Below, in pieces: positions 20,860 to 32,510 of a DNA stretch of 64,000 bases. The notes under the pieces were generated by a model. That model ran no database searches and was not told the origin of the DNA. It worked only from the letters and a program-made list of their open reading frames with translations. The first letter of the stretch is position 1. Each line of letters begins with the position of its first letter. The translations under genes and the position numbers were made by a program. The DNA lies in the NCBI GenBank assembly GCA_001970955.1, contig MPUH01000022.1, forward strand, positions 1-64,000, written 5' to 3'. This DNA is from Stentor coeruleus (lineage: Eukaryota > Ciliophora > Heterotrichea > Heterotrichida > Stentoridae).

Positions 20860-22737
20860 ATGGAAAGAATAGAGTCTCATAAACTAAAAAATAAAGAAAA
20901 GGTAGTTCAAAAAACCAGAAAAGGTCATACATCCTACGAAGAAGATGAATTCAAGATCGAAAGCGACAAGCTTTCTCAGGGAACCAGTTCAAAAAGTCGT
21001 CTATCAACAGATTGCGAACTAAAACTTCACGATAGTATAACAGAGTCTATGGTAGGGTCAATCAGTGAAGGTATGGGTTCTATGATAGCTCAAAGGCTTC
21101 CAAACAGTTCTCAACAGTTTTCCAAGCCCCCAATGTCAAAAGAACAAGAACTAAATCATGCTTTATGGGAAGCTGCAATGACTAATAACCCTGATGCAGT
21201 TAGGGATTTATTAAGCTTATCATTAGTTGAAGATATAAGTGCTGATGCTAATTCTAAAGACTTTCATAATGTTACAGCTTTACATATTGCTGCAAGTGAA
21301 GGATACGTTGGAATATGTGAAGTTTTATTAGACTATGGTAATGGTACTGATTTAAATCCTCGTAATGTATTAGAAAGAACACCTTTACATTTATCTTGTA
21401 TTAGAGGACATTTAGAAGTTTCACAATTACTTGTTCGTTCAGGTGCTGATTATAATGTACAAGATTTTGAAGGGAATACTCCTTTACATTTAGCTGTAGA
21501 ACAGGGATATTTGAATTTAATAACATGGCTATTGACGAAAAACCCTGAAGTACTTCTTTGTAATAAAAACAATAAAACTCCAATTCAATGCACAAACAAT
21601 TCTGATATAATTTCTTTACTTAAGGAATATTGTAAAAGAAATTCACTTGATGTGCCGAATTCTGGAAGAGCTTCTATAGGGAAAAGTCAAGAAAAATATA
21701 GAGCTGAGCCTAGAAGGATACAAATAAATGATGTATCTTTTTTTCAAGAAAAAAGAGAAGGAAGGGTTGGACCTATGGATTTTGAAATATTACAAATATT
21801 GGGGAAAGGGAGTTTTGGAGAAGTGTTTCTTGTGCAGAAAAGGGAAAATAAGCAGCTTTATGCTATGAAAGTTTTGAGAAAAGATAAAGTTATGGCGCAG
21901 AATCTGATTAAATATGCAAAAACTGAAAGAAATGTATTGAGTTATATAAAACATCCTTTTATTGTCTCTTTGAATTATGCTTTCCAAACTCCTGAAAAAC
22001 TTTTTTTGATACTGGATTATTGCCCTGGAGGAGATCTTGGGTTCCAGATTGTAAAAGAAAAAAAGTTTGATGAAAACCGCGCCAAAATATATGTTTGTGA
22101 GATTTTACTAGCTTTAGAAGAACTACATAAAAGAGATATTATTTTTCGTGATCTCAAACCAGACAATATAGTTTTAGATGATGAAGGCCATGCTATGCTT
22201 ACAGATTTTGGTCTAAGTAAAGAAGGAGTCTATGGAAATTTTATGGCAAAAAGTTTCTGTGGTTCCCTTGCTTATTTAGCTCCAGAAATGATTAAAAGAC
22301 AAGGTCATGGTAAAGCTGTAGATTGGTACTTGCTTGGAGTACTTTTATATGAAATGCTCATTGGTATGCCTCCTTATTTTTCACCAAACAGAGACCAATT
22401 ATATCAAAACATCCAATCAGGGAAACTCAGACTACCAAATTCTCTAGCATCCGAGACAAAAAATTTATTGAAAGATGTAATTTTTATATAGCTTATGGAA
22501 AGAGACCCAAATAAAAGAATTGGAGCCCGTCGTGATGCAGAGGAAGTTAAAGAGCATAGATATTTCAATGGAATTAGCTGGGAATCAGTATTGAGAAGAG
22601 AATTAAAACCACCAATACCCGCAAAACCAATATTAATGCCAGTATATATTCCATTAGAAAAAATATATGGCGATTTATCAAAAACAGCAGATCCTACAAA
22701 TAACGTACCAGGATGGACTTTCATTTCAAATGAATGA
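20860..22737 (+). CDS. Ankyrin-repeat AGC-family protein kinase, two exons
   Basis: 620 residues. A polar N terminus is followed by ankyrin repeats at about 99-255 (TALHIAASEGYVGICEVLL, TPLHLSCIRGHLEVSQLLV, TPLHLAVEQGYLNLITWLL) and an AGC kinase at about 308-580. The kinase is intact: GKGSFGEV at 315-322, Lys337, FRDLKPDN with Asp431, DFG at 449-451, activation loop SFCGSLAYLAPE. A 15-base intron (GTAATTTTTATATAG, 22477-22491) splits the C-lobe; splicing gives LLKD-LMERDPNKRIG, the expected motif. The tail ends PGWTFISNE, like the hydrophobic motif of S6K/Akt-type kinases. The stop is TGA, with an in-frame TAA four codons on. Ankyrin plus AGC kinase is not an arrangement of the common animal families. 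Context next to PKG-like genes hints at second-messenger signalling. Confidence 0.92.
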
Positions 22738-22881
22738 TTTTATATATAATTTCATTAATATTCGCTGTTATGCTAAAAATAAAATTTAGAATATCTAAAC
22801 GTAGATGATGAATTATGTTTTAGTATTTAAATACTTGAAATTATTAGACCAGCATAAATGTCCTGGAGAAGCACGATATAA

Positions 22882-25800
22882 ATGTCTGACTTTATAGAAG
22901 ATTATAGAATCAAATACATGAGATGGAGGAACTTTCTTGAAAGAGATGAGTTGTATCCTTCAAATTGTATGAAAGAGATCACAGTTGAAATGAGTAATTA
23001 CGACAATGAGCTTATGGATCAAGAGCAAAAATTGTCGTTCATAAATACTCATTTGCCTCAGTTCATCAAGATCTTATTAGATAAACGTTTCTACTCATTC
23101 CAAAACCCAGAATACGGATACTTCCTCGACTTCTTTTCAAGCGTCATTCAATTCTCTTTAAAGCATCTAAGAAAAGAAAATTTCGGTGCTTTTGAAGTGA
23201 TAATGAAAATCCTGAACCTCGACAAAAATTTTTATGACAGACACTACTGCCCAATTCCATACATGCTTGAGTCAGAGCTTATTCAATATTTCGAAAAAAA
23301 GTATCAGAAAGCAACCGAATTTTATTACCCAAATCACTCTAAGCACATAAATGCATTATTTGGAATAACATTAAACTTTTTTGGGAATAGTTCTGGCTTT
23401 CAAATACTAGCTGAATATATAAAAACATCACCAAGTATGGATTCTTTAACTAGTTTTTTGAATGTTTTTACTAATCTTGATGATGTGATGCCACCAAAGC
23501 CATTTAGAGATGCGATGAAAGCTTTTTATAAAGAAATCGTTATTGTTGTTCAAGGATATAATGATGAAGAACTTAAAGTGCTACAAAAACATGATTTGAA
23601 AAGTTTTTTTTCTCATTTGGATAGGATGCTTGACAAGAAATGCAAAAATGAAAAAATTGGGAAGATTATTGAAAGCTGTGAGTTAGAATTAGCATTTAAA
23701 ATGCTCATGACTAAGTACCTTGAAAAACGCATTTATGGGATAACTGAAATTGTTAATAAAATATCTCAGGCAAAAAATCTTGATGAAGATAATGAAAGAC
23801 GAAGTAAAGGATTTTATGTATATAAAAATGAGTATAGAGAATCAGCAAAATGGATGGATTCAGAAAGGCTTCTGAGTTGGATTGATAGCAAAGATTTGAT
23901 AAATGTTATATTTGGCCCAACATCCCATCATGAGATTATTAAAAGAAGTATGGATTTAGTCAAATTTATGTATACAAATTCTCGGTTTACTCAAGACCAT
24001 TTGAAAAGTGTATGGGAAGTAGCGTTTTCAAAACATGAAGCTGAACGTGAAGCATTACTCAACTTAATTCAAGACCTTGTTCCCTGTCTTGATACAGAAG
24101 ATCTGCAGTTTTTATATGAAAAAGTTAAATCAGTGCCTTTTGCAACAATTGATGGGCAAATTCTCCAACTTGCTAAGAGTTTTACAAGATTAAACAGTTT
24201 TTATAGACCTCCTCATAGAAAATATAAAAGCTTATCAGAGAAAAAAGAACCTGAGATTAAAATCCACGATATACCTCCTTTACCTATAGGTGTTGGAGAA
24301 CCTATACCATTAAAATCTTCAGAATATTCAATAAATGTTATACATGAAGAAAAAACATTTGAATATTCACAAATCCTTTTCTACCTTTGGGATTTATGGC
24401 AAGAATCAGCTTTACAGGAAGGGATATCAAATGATATAGCAACTCAAGCAATGAGTATCCTCAAAGATTCCTTACTTAACTATTTCAGATCAGAAAGAAT
24501 GAAGTTTTTAGTTATGTGTTTAGAGAATATAAAAAACAATTCATTAGTCCTTTGGTCATGTGATATTATTCGATCAATATTAGAATCTTATCCTTCAGTC
24601 AGTGTTCATTATTCTGGTATGGATTCTAAAAGTTCTGTTATAAAAGACTTAGACCATGATTATCAGTTTATAAATTTGTTATACAAAAGCTTAATACAAT
24701 TTAAAGTTTTGGCAATAGATAAAGCATTAGAGTTAAGTACAGATGAAAGTACATCAAGTAGTGATGAAGATACAGTATCAGAAAGTAGAAAAAGGATACA
24801 TGAAGATTTATTTAGAAGTATAAAAGTTAGTAAAGAAGGAAACTTGAATTATGTTGAAGAAGTGAAATCAAGATTAGAATTTATTAAATACATTTATTCA
24901 AACAGTAGTGAAACTTTGACTAATACTCATGTGAAAATTCTTTGGGATTCTTTTATTCTTAACGCAACAAGTGAAAGTGAATCTGAAGGACTTTTTACTT
25001 GGTTAACCACTTCAGCACATGCTTGGCCAAATAGAGAAATGATATCAGACGACCTTCAAGTTTTTATTTTTACAGACCTTCTTCTTAAACTACACCCTGG
25101 TTCATTTACTATAGCAGCATTTTCATGTTTTGAAAGATTTTTTATTAACATCAATAAAAGATTTAGACTTATAAGCAATTATGGTAGCGATGAAAATATT
25201 GAAGTCTTAGACATAAATTTAATCAGTATTGAAGCTTTATGGGAAATAATGTTACAATGTCGTAATGATGAAGTGTTTCAATCTAGTTCATCATTAATGA
25301 AACGTATATATCGAGGATTAAAATCATGTACTTTGATAATACAAGAAGATTTTATAAGAATTTGTATGAAATATATAAGCAATACAGTCCCTGCTATTAT
25401 TATGGATGAGGCTAGTGTGACAAGAATTTCTCGTTGTTTAATTCTTATAATAGATTTCATACAGGATTTTGAAAATCCTTCAGGGTCAAGTAATGATACA
25501 GGTAATGAAATCCATGTAACTGTAAGAAATCAATGTAAATCAGCTGATCAGACTAGAGAATTTGTAGTTGTTCTTTTTTCTAATATGACTTGGTTTCAAG
25601 CTAGTAGTATTATCACTAATAGAATTGGAAGTAGTGATAAAATTGTTTTTTTACTTAGAGGGAATTTTATTGATAAAAAACAAGATAATAAAACTGTTGA
25701 GGAATTAGGAATTGATAGTAGTGTGAAGATTATTGTAAATGATGACTATGAAGATGATATTGAATTGATACAATCTGAAGGAGTTCCACCACCTATTGAT

Positions 25801-28800
25801 GTTCAGGCATCATTAGGGAATTTAAAAATGATTTTTGAAGATATTAATGATGATATACTCAGATTAGCATTAGAAAAATCTGATGGACAAGTTGAAGATG
25901 CAGTCACTTTATTAACTGAAGATGGGGTTATTGATAAATTACAACAACAACTTGATAAAGCTAGGATAAAAAAACGCCCTGTTGAAACTTACAGATTGAG
26001 TAATATTTTGTCAAACACCCAAGAATATTTCAATTTACTTTTTGAGCTTTTTTCCTTTGGCAATATTAAACTAAATACAAAAATATTGAATTTACTAAGC
26101 AAAATCCCAGTAAATGAACAAATCCTTGAAGAGATGAAAAGTTTAGAATTCCGTAATGATTGGAATAACCTTCTCGACAGTCGATGTGTATTTAAACTTT
26201 TATATTCCTTACAAATTATTGATTCAATAATCAGACAAGAAGATTCAGAGCTCTGGAGGAATAAGTTTTTATCACTTGGAGGTGTTAAGCATATTTATCA
26301 GATTTTAATTGGTTTTCAAGAATATGGTATGGACCCTAAAAACACATTTGAAGCTCAAGTTTTAGATTTTATGCTTAAGATTATCAGAATTTATCTTCAT
26401 TCTTCAGATACTTATTATCAAGTTGAAAGCATAGTAGATTATCCTTCTTTGATATCTTGTATTATTAATATAATTGAAAGTGTTGTTGATTCAATAGAAG
26501 AAACTGAATCAGTATTAGCAAGCGCTTTGAGTTTTTTAATTATAATTCTCGCTCATAATCCTAACCTTTTACAAGAAATTTATTCTAAAGAAGTGTTTTA
26601 TAACCTTATTGCCAAATGTTTATTACAAAGCCCACAACAAGGAATAAGAGAAGCTATTATGACAACAGTTTCAACAATAGTTGAAACAACTACTTATACT
26701 CCAGAAGGTTTAATGAACCCTATAGATTTCTTTTGGAATATCGTAATTAGCAATTTCCCAACAGATAATAGTCAGAACTGTGAAGAGTTTTTCATATTAG
26801 CAGCAAAACTTATATATCAACTTCCAATTGTCCCTGATGATTTTATTGACAAATGTATAGAATTTGTCTTTACAAGAGAAGCTATTGAAGATCGTCATAG
26901 AGGAAATCAAGATAAAGTCCTAACTGGGTATTTACATATAGCAACTGTACTTTTAGCCAAACATCCAGAAAAAAAACATCCTATGATGCTTGATTATTTA
27001 TATAGTTCATTATTTGATTTAGAAGTTGAAATGTCTAATGATAGTCGACCTCCTCCTAAATTCAAACATCCTCAGACTAGAAAAACAGCTTTTGATGTTA
27101 TACTAGTTTTATGTGTTGATAATATTGAAATTTCAGATAAATTATTGGATAAACTTTATATACATCATTCAACACATAAAAATGCTGGTAGTTTTGATAT
27201 TGAAAATAGGTCTAGGGCTACTTCAGGGTATGTAGGTTTAAGGAATTTTGGTAGTACTTGTTATATGAATTCTTTATTACAACAGATTTTTATGATGGAA
27301 CCTATAAGAAATGGGATTTTATATGCAGAATTATTAAGTGATGAGAATTTAGAAGATAATCTTTTGTATCAGATGCAGACGGTATTAGTGAATTTACTTG
27401 AATCTGAAAAAGAGTTTTATGAACCTCATGGATTCTGTCAAGCATTTAAAGGATATGATGGGCAGTCTATAAATGTTAGGATTCAACAAGATGCTGATGA
27501 GTTTCTTAATTTACTTTTTGATAAACTTGAAGAATTATTAAAAGGAACTGAACAAGCTAGTCTTTTGAGAAATCATATTGGAGGTAGTTTAGCTCATGAG
27601 ATAGTTTCATGTGAAAATGAATATCCTTATCATGGTCAAAGAGAAGAACAGTTTTTTAGAATCTCTTTAGATGTGAAAAATAAAAAGAGTTTACAAGAAG
27701 CATTAGATTTATATATTAAAGATGATATGCTTGAAGGTGATAATAAATACTTTTGTGATGAATACAATGCTAAAATCACAGCAAAAAAAAGATGTTTAAT
27801 ACTATCATTAGCAAATACTGTAATAATCCACTTGAAAAGGTTTGAGTTTGATTATTCTACAATGCAAAGAAGCAAAATTAATGATTACTGCGAATTCCCT
27901 ATGGTGATCAATTTTAAAAACTGGGCAAAGGATTTAGAAAAACCTGATGAATACTTTGATTTCGAGTTAACTGGAGTTTTATTACATTCTGGAGTGGCAG
28001 ATTCAGGCCATTATAGTTCTATTATTAAAAACAGACATACTCAGCAATGGTTTAAATTTGATGATCGTTATGTTGAACCTTATAATATAGACAATTTGAA
28101 ATCTGATTGTTTTGGTGGAGAAACTTTTTATAGCTGGGGAGCTGGTTCACATTGTTTTGCTCAAACAAAAAATGCTTATATGTTAATCTATGAACGTAAA
28201 GGGTATCATTCATTACCTCAAGAAATTACAATGCTTTCTGAAAACCAACTTTCTAAATTAAATTATATAAGACAGAAAATCAAGTATGAAAATATGGAAT
28301 TTCTTCGTGATCTTTTATATTTCGACCAGTCATATTTTGAACTTTTGAAAATTTTCATACCAAAATATAGTTTTATCCCTGTTATTGAATATACTGCAGA
28401 ATTATCTGATACAAAAGACTCAAAAGAAATTATGATGCTGACTAAATATTTCGAAGAAGATGAAACTAGAGCTGCTATTACTAGAGAAGCTTTACAACAT
28501 TCAGATAAATATTTAGAAATTAAAGAAATTATTGAAGGAGAAACTGAACCTGAGGATCAAGGATTAAAGCTTATTAAACTTGGAACTTTATTTGCTTATG
28601 AAATGCTTGTAAGGGCAAAAAATTATGAGGCATTTAAATATTGGATTAAAACATTAATGGATTTTTATTTAAATCATATAAAAGCTTCAATTTGGTTTTT
28701 GAATTTTTTACTACAAAATAAAGAAATACTTTCTGAGATACTTTTAGAATGTAGAGACCCTGAAATCAGATATGAGTTCTCAAGTTTTATTTCTAAAATC

Positions 28801-29931
28801 CTTCAGTATTGCAGTAATATAGAAATTGATATTTTATTAGAAAAAGTTGATGTTGTGAATTTAAATGTATTACCTTATTCACAATATTCAGGTTATAATT
28901 TCTATAATTTATATACAAAAAGATATAGAGCAGTATCAGCTAGGTTTATAGAACATTATCTTACTGAATATTTAAGTGAGTTTAAGAGAAATTGTAGGAG
29001 GATTGAAGATTATTTACTTATTTTGAAAGATTTTGCTGAATGTGGGGTAAGACATAAAGTATTACTTAATGAAATTGGGGCTATAAGAAGTTTGATAAAT
29101 AATGCGAATGATTGTGAAAAGTATAATAATTTTCAAGAGACTGAAGAAATTTTTAGCCTACTTAGCAAACTTATTTGCTTTACAAGAACTTATGCTATTA
29201 GAGAATCAAAGAATTTACCGGAGTATATAGAACAAGATTATGCTGATTTGGATAATCAAATAGAAAGTTATTTGAGTGAGTTTCATACAAAAAGGAGTTT
29301 GATTAATAATTACAAGATTCCTGCTGTAGAATCAATTATTTTGCATTTGTGTTGGGAGAATATCAAAGTGAGCAGTGACTATTTAGAAGAGTTTTCAAGC
29401 TCACTTATTAGTAACAAATACGATTACAGCAAAGTTGTCGGGCACTTGAAATTTTTAGAAAAGCTTTTAACTATTGACGATACTGTAAAACTTGCAAGAG
29501 TTAATGAGTTTCTTGAAATCACAACAATAAGACATAGTTATAGTATTCCTTCAAGACAAACATTATTTGAGCAAATTCAAAGATCAAAAGACAACAGTGC
29601 CTCATTTGTCATGAATATTATAATTTGGTGGTCAGATCTTATGAAATCAGATCATATCATGGAATCAACCAAAAAACATAGTCCTCAATTTAGATGGATA
29701 GTTTCAGAAACATTCCCAAGACCTTTAGGTTATATGATGCATGATTATTTAAACAAAGGTATTAATTTTGAAGCAGAATTCAAAGAAGCAGTGAGAAAGT
29801 TTAGGTTGGAATTAGAGTCTGAATCTGAAGAATCAGTAGAAATAGAACTTGATAGATATAGACATCAAGAAGTAATACCACCATTTAAAGAAGATGGAGA
29901 AGAAAATAGCACAGACTCAGAAAATCCATAA
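22882..29931 (+). CDS. Giant ubiquitin-specific protease (USP9X/USP24/USP34-like)
   Basis: A 2349-residue deubiquitinase that should cleave ubiquitin from proteins. The first 870 residues are helical-repeat-like. A ubiquitin-like domain lies at about 876-955 (ending TVEELGIDSSVKIIV) and a UBA-like segment at about 978-1015 (DGQVEDAVTLLTEDG). The USP catalytic domain covers about 1452-1775. Its Cys box is GLRNFGSTCYMNSLLQQ with Cys1460, and its His box is LHSGVADSGHYSS with His1710. WFKFDDRYVEPYN follows, as in this family. A zinc-ribbon Cys pair is not evident; CDEY remains. The last 570 residues are again helical repeats. UBL plus UBA plus a central USP domain in a huge helical scaffold fits the USP9X/24/34 group, which exact member is open. 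No intron is needed across 7 kb. Confidence 0.93.
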   Translation: MSDFIEDYRIKYMRWRNFLERDELYPSNCMKEITVEMSNYDNELMDQEQKLSFINTHLPQFIKILLDKRFYSFQNPEYGYFLDFFSSVIQFSLKHLRKENFGAFEVIMKILNLDKNFYDRHYCPIPYMLESELIQYFEKKYQKATEFYYPNHSKHINALFGITLNFFGNSSGFQILAEYIKTSPSMDSLTSFLNVFTNLDDVMPPKPFRDAMKAFYKEIVIVVQGYNDEELKVLQKHDLKSFFSHLDRMLDKKCKNEKIGKIIESCELELAFKMLMTKYLEKRIYGITEIVNKISQAKNLDEDNERRSKGFYVYKNEYRESAKWMDSERLLSWIDSKDLINVIFGPTSHHEIIKRSMDLVKFMYTNSRFTQDHLKSVWEVAFSKHEAEREALLNLIQDLVPCLDTEDLQFLYEKVKSVPFATIDGQILQLAKSFTRLNSFYRPPHRKYKSLSEKKEPEIKIHDIPPLPIGVGEPIPLKSSEYSINVIHEEKTFEYSQILFYLWDLWQESALQEGISNDIATQAMSILKDSLLNYFRSERMKFLVMCLENIKNNSLVLWSCDIIRSILESYPSVSVHYSGMDSKSSVIKDLDHDYQFINLLYKSLIQFKVLAIDKALELSTDESTSSSDEDTVSESRKRIHEDLFRSIKVSKEGNLNYVEEVKSRLEFIKYIYSNSSETLTNTHVKILWDSFILNATSESESEGLFTWLTTSAHAWPNREMISDDLQVFIFTDLLLKLHPGSFTIAAFSCFERFFININKRFRLISNYGSDENIEVLDINLISIEALWEIMLQCRNDEVFQSSSSLMKRIYRGLKSCTLIIQEDFIRICMKYISNTVPAIIMDEASVTRISRCLILIIDFIQDFENPSGSSNDTGNEIHVTVRNQCKSADQTREFVVVLFSNMTWFQASSIITNRIGSSDKIVFLLRGNFIDKKQDNKTVEELGIDSSVKIIVNDDYEDDIELIQSEGVPPPIDVQASLGNLKMIFEDINDDILRLALEKSDGQVEDAVTLLTEDGVIDKLQQQLDKARIKKRPVETYRLSNILSNTQEYFNLLFELFSFGNIKLNTKILNLLSKIPVNEQILEEMKSLEFRNDWNNLLDSRCVFKLLYSLQIIDSIIRQEDSELWRNKFLSLGGVKHIYQILIGFQEYGMDPKNTFEAQVLDFMLKIIRIYLHSSDTYYQVESIVDYPSLISCIINIIESVVDSIEETESVLASALSFLIIILAHNPNLLQEIYSKEVFYNLIAKCLLQSPQQGIREAIMTTVSTIVETTTYTPEGLMNPIDFFWNIVISNFPTDNSQNCEEFFILAAKLIYQLPIVPDDFIDKCIEFVFTREAIEDRHRGNQDKVLTGYLHIATVLLAKHPEKKHPMMLDYLYSSLFDLEVEMSNDSRPPPKFKHPQTRKTAFDVILVLCVDNIEISDKLLDKLYIHHSTHKNAGSFDIENRSRATSGYVGLRNFGSTCYMNSLLQQIFMMEPIRNGILYAELLSDENLEDNLLYQMQTVLVNLLESEKEFYEPHGFCQAFKGYDGQSINVRIQQDADEFLNLLFDKLEELLKGTEQASLLRNHIGGSLAHEIVSCENEYPYHGQREEQFFRISLDVKNKKSLQEALDLYIKDDMLEGDNKYFCDEYNAKITAKKRCLILSLANTVIIHLKRFEFDYSTMQRSKINDYCEFPMVINFKNWAKDLEKPDEYFDFELTGVLLHSGVADSGHYSSIIKNRHTQQWFKFDDRYVEPYNIDNLKSDCFGGETFYSWGAGSHCFAQTKNAYMLIYERKGYHSLPQEITMLSENQLSKLNYIRQKIKYENMEFLRDLLYFDQSYFELLKIFIPKYSFIPVIEYTAELSDTKDSKEIMMLTKYFEEDETRAAITREALQHSDKYLEIKEIIEGETEPEDQGLKLIKLGTLFAYEMLVRAKNYEAFKYWIKTLMDFYLNHIKASIWFLNFLLQNKEILSEILLECRDPEIRYEFSSFISKILQYCSNIEIDILLEKVDVVNLNVLPYSQYSGYNFYNLYTKRYRAVSARFIEHYLTEYLSEFKRNCRRIEDYLLILKDFAECGVRHKVLLNEIGAIRSLINNANDCEKYNNFQETEEIFSLLSKLICFTRTYAIRESKNLPEYIEQDYADLDNQIESYLSEFHTKRSLINNYKIPAVESIILHLCWENIKVSSDYLEEFSSSLISNKYDYSKVVGHLKFLEKLLTIDDTVKLARVNEFLEITTIRHSYSIPSRQTLFEQIQRSKDNSASFVMNIIIWWSDLMKSDHIMESTKKHSPQFRWIVSETFPRPLGYMMHDYLNKGINFEAEFKEAVRKFRLELESESEESVEIELDRYRHQEVIPPFKEDGEENSTDSENP

Positions 29932-29970
29932 TTAAGTAGTTTATTCACCTTATATCTTTAATTTAAGGTA

Positions 29971-30783
29971 TTATTTTGCTCTATTTATTCTCTGTGGTTG
30001 AGTTTTTACCTTCTTATCAGGAATCTGTGGAGACTTATAACTATCTGGTAATGGTTCTTCCCATAATGGTTTTTCAGGTAGGTAATAATCATCACTTTCT
30101 TGTTCAGTTGTTTTCCAATTATCTCCAAATCTGTCAATATCTGAGTAAATAGTTTGATCCACAATTCTCTTACCATTTCTTCTTGACTCTTCAAATTTTT
30201 CACTAAATAATCCTCACATTTTTGATAAAATCTCATTTATCATACGATCTTTTGCTGATAAATCTTTTCGTAAATTTTCTATAGCGATAGTCCCTTCATT
30301 TGTTATTTTTTCTAAGCTTTCAAACCTTTCTTCTGTTGTTTTGATTTGCTCTTCAGGTGTTTCTGATGAATCAAGTAATTCTATTAAACTAGGTTTTTTA
30401 AGATTTGGGAATTGATCAAGTAATGTTTTAAAAAAAGGCTTTTTATATGATGAGAATGGTGAAGAAATCAGGATATCTGAATTGAGAATAACCGAAAATG
30501 ATGGAATTTCTTTAAGATTAAATTTTGCAAAGGGTTTAGGTGAAGGACCTCCAAAGTAGATTGGAAAGATGTTTGGTTCTTTAGTTTTCCAGAGATACAT
30601 TTTTTTGTTTTCTTTTCCGATGTAAATGCCTATGATTTGAAGTAAAGAGGAGTTGCTGTCCTCGTTTAGTTCTTTTATAAGGAGAATATCGTTAAGAGTA
30701 CAGAAGACTAATAGATAAGCGCTTGCATAAGGGACGAAAATAGGATCTTGGGTTTGCAAATCGGTAAGTTTTAGTTCTTCCAT
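29971..30783 (-). CDS. Protein of unknown function, two exons
   Basis: About 265 residues. Exon 1 (30218-30783) encodes a globular part with strand-like runs (DPIFVPYASAYLLVFCTLNDI, YFGGPSPKPFAKFN), then a Glu/Lys-rich helical segment. Removing a 15-base intron (GTGAGGATTATTTAG on the coding strand, 30203-30217, after codon position 2) reaches a second exon with an acidic middle and a basic tail ending INRAK. Without splicing, the frame stops at a TGA inside the intron. I start at 30783 (MEELKL); an in-frame ATG eight codons upstream is an alternative. It converges on the deubiquitinase gene with 39 bases between stops. I do not recognise a family. Confidence 0.72.
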
Positions 30784-31074
30784 AAGTTTATTATGGTTTG
30801 CATACAAAGTCCCATAATTTTATGCAATTAAATTTGGTTATAATTCACAATTTACTTAAAATAAACATAGAAATTAACGTGAAATATAATATCTTCAGCA
30901 TTTATTACAAATTTTTAGAAGTTATGAGTTATCCAAATTATTTTACTTTAATTTCATACTATAAAAATCAAATAAATTTCATTCAAAATATCACCTAATA
31001 TCAAATCCTCATCATATAAATTTAAAAATATATTCACATTAAAACCTATAAAAATCATGATTTTTTATAAATAA

Positions 31075-32271
31075 TTAAGGGTAATAACTACCTGTATTTC
31101 TCACTAACGAGGAAACTCTATCAACTATTTCATCAACATTTTCAATCTGCAATAATTCCATAAGTCTATAAAAAGTGTCTCCTGAAATAGTTTGTTTTAA
31201 TTTCATATATTCTTCAAGTAATCTTGTTATCCATTTCCATATTTCCCTAATTGTTGGTTGTTCTTTAAAAGCTCCTTCAGGAGAACATTGTATAATCATA
31301 TCAGAAATCATTTCACAAAGTTTTTTTGATTTTTTGTTTTTTAAATGATGCTGCCGTAAATGCATAAACCGAGGAAATAGTTCTTTAGAAGTTGAGACTC
31401 CTATTATTCTCATTAATTCGTGGCAGATTTTTTTATATTTACCTTCATCATTCCTATCTGTAAAATTATGATCAACTCTTTCAGGAGATGGACCAGTTGC
31501 TATTCTTTCAGGAATTCTCAATCTTTGAAAATCAAATTTTTTCTGGTCAAAAGTTTGTCCTTTTCTTTTTTCTCGATCTTTTTCATCTTCTTCAGTTTTT
31601 ATATCATATCTTTCATATTCATCTTTAGTTCTTAAAGACTTTCTCTGTGTTTCAATAACTTCTTTTGCATTGCTAAGTGCTTTTGATATTTCTGTTTTCT
31701 CTTTTTCTAGGTTTTCATATGATCTTCTTAATTCATTTAATTCAGCTAAAATCTTTTCTTCTCGTTTTTTATACTCTTCAAGTTTCTTTTTTAGATCTCC
31801 TTCATTTTTTTCATGTAAATCCTTTTCAAAAATCGCTTTATTTAACTCTTTTTCTTTTATTTGCAGTAGGCTATGTAAAGAATCGATTTCTTTTTCATAT
31901 GCTTCTTTTCCCATTTTTATTGAGTCAAAGTCTAAGTTTTTTTCCCGGCATTTACCTTTTTCTAAGTCTTCTTGTGTAAGTTTTTCTTTTTTATCTTCCC
32001 AAAGGTTTTTTGGTTTATTTTCTTTCTGTTCTTTTCTTGTGACTGGGCTTTCAAAGTTAAAAGGAGACTTGTCAATAGGATTAGCAATTCTGGGACTTAG
32101 GTAATTGTAAAATTTCTCGAATGAATCGTCTGATGAATTCGCAGACTTGCCAAACTCACTAGTTTCCTAGGTAAAATTTACATCTTCTGTATAGCTGGTT
32201 CCAAGTTTTTGTAAAGTTTCGCGGATTTCAGCTATTTTCCGTTCCAAACGTGGGTCATCAACTTCTTCCAT
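31075..32271 (-). CDS. CEP70-like centrosomal/basal-body coiled-coil protein, two exons
   Basis: 393 residues. Exon 1 (32182-32271) gives 30 residues starting MEEVDDPRLERKIAEI. A 15-base intron (GTAAATTTTACCTAG, 32167-32181) is removed in phase 0. Exon 2 opens polar and then forms a long coiled coil (about residues 100-235). The C-terminal 120 residues are compact: YKKICHELMRIIGVSTSKELFPR, then ISDMIIQCSP, and near the end FYRLMELLQIENVDEIVDRVSSL. From memory this resembles the C-terminal region of animal CEP70 (H..q.lF.v...pr and LLEILEIDDLDAIVPAV), a centrosomal and ciliary protein. The family call rests on that resemblance and is moderate. It lies in the head-to-tail array of cilium-type genes. 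Confidence 0.7.
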
Positions 32272-32510
32272 TGTTTAATTTATTTGAAAATTTTAATCAC
32301 TTTTTTTAAGTTAGAGGCTAATAAACTAATTTTGCAGTGAAAGAAAAGATAAAATTGAAAACTTATAAAAAGATATTGTGTTAGAAGTTTTAATTTTGGT
32401 AATAATAATCATTAGATTAAAGAGATTTTAAAATAAACTTATATTAGAGATAAATTGTATAATAACGCATGCTAACTGTAGTTTACATTTTATTAAAATA
32501 AGATATAAGC

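Noticed and set aside
22404-22724. 106-codon - strand frame at the end of the ankyrin kinase
   Set aside because: It overlaps the kinase C-lobe and its intron, which are strongly supported on the + strand.
31670-32104. 144-codon frame rich in Ser and Phe on the + strand
   Set aside because: It is the complement of Lys/Glu-rich coiled-coil coding sequence of the CEP70-like gene.
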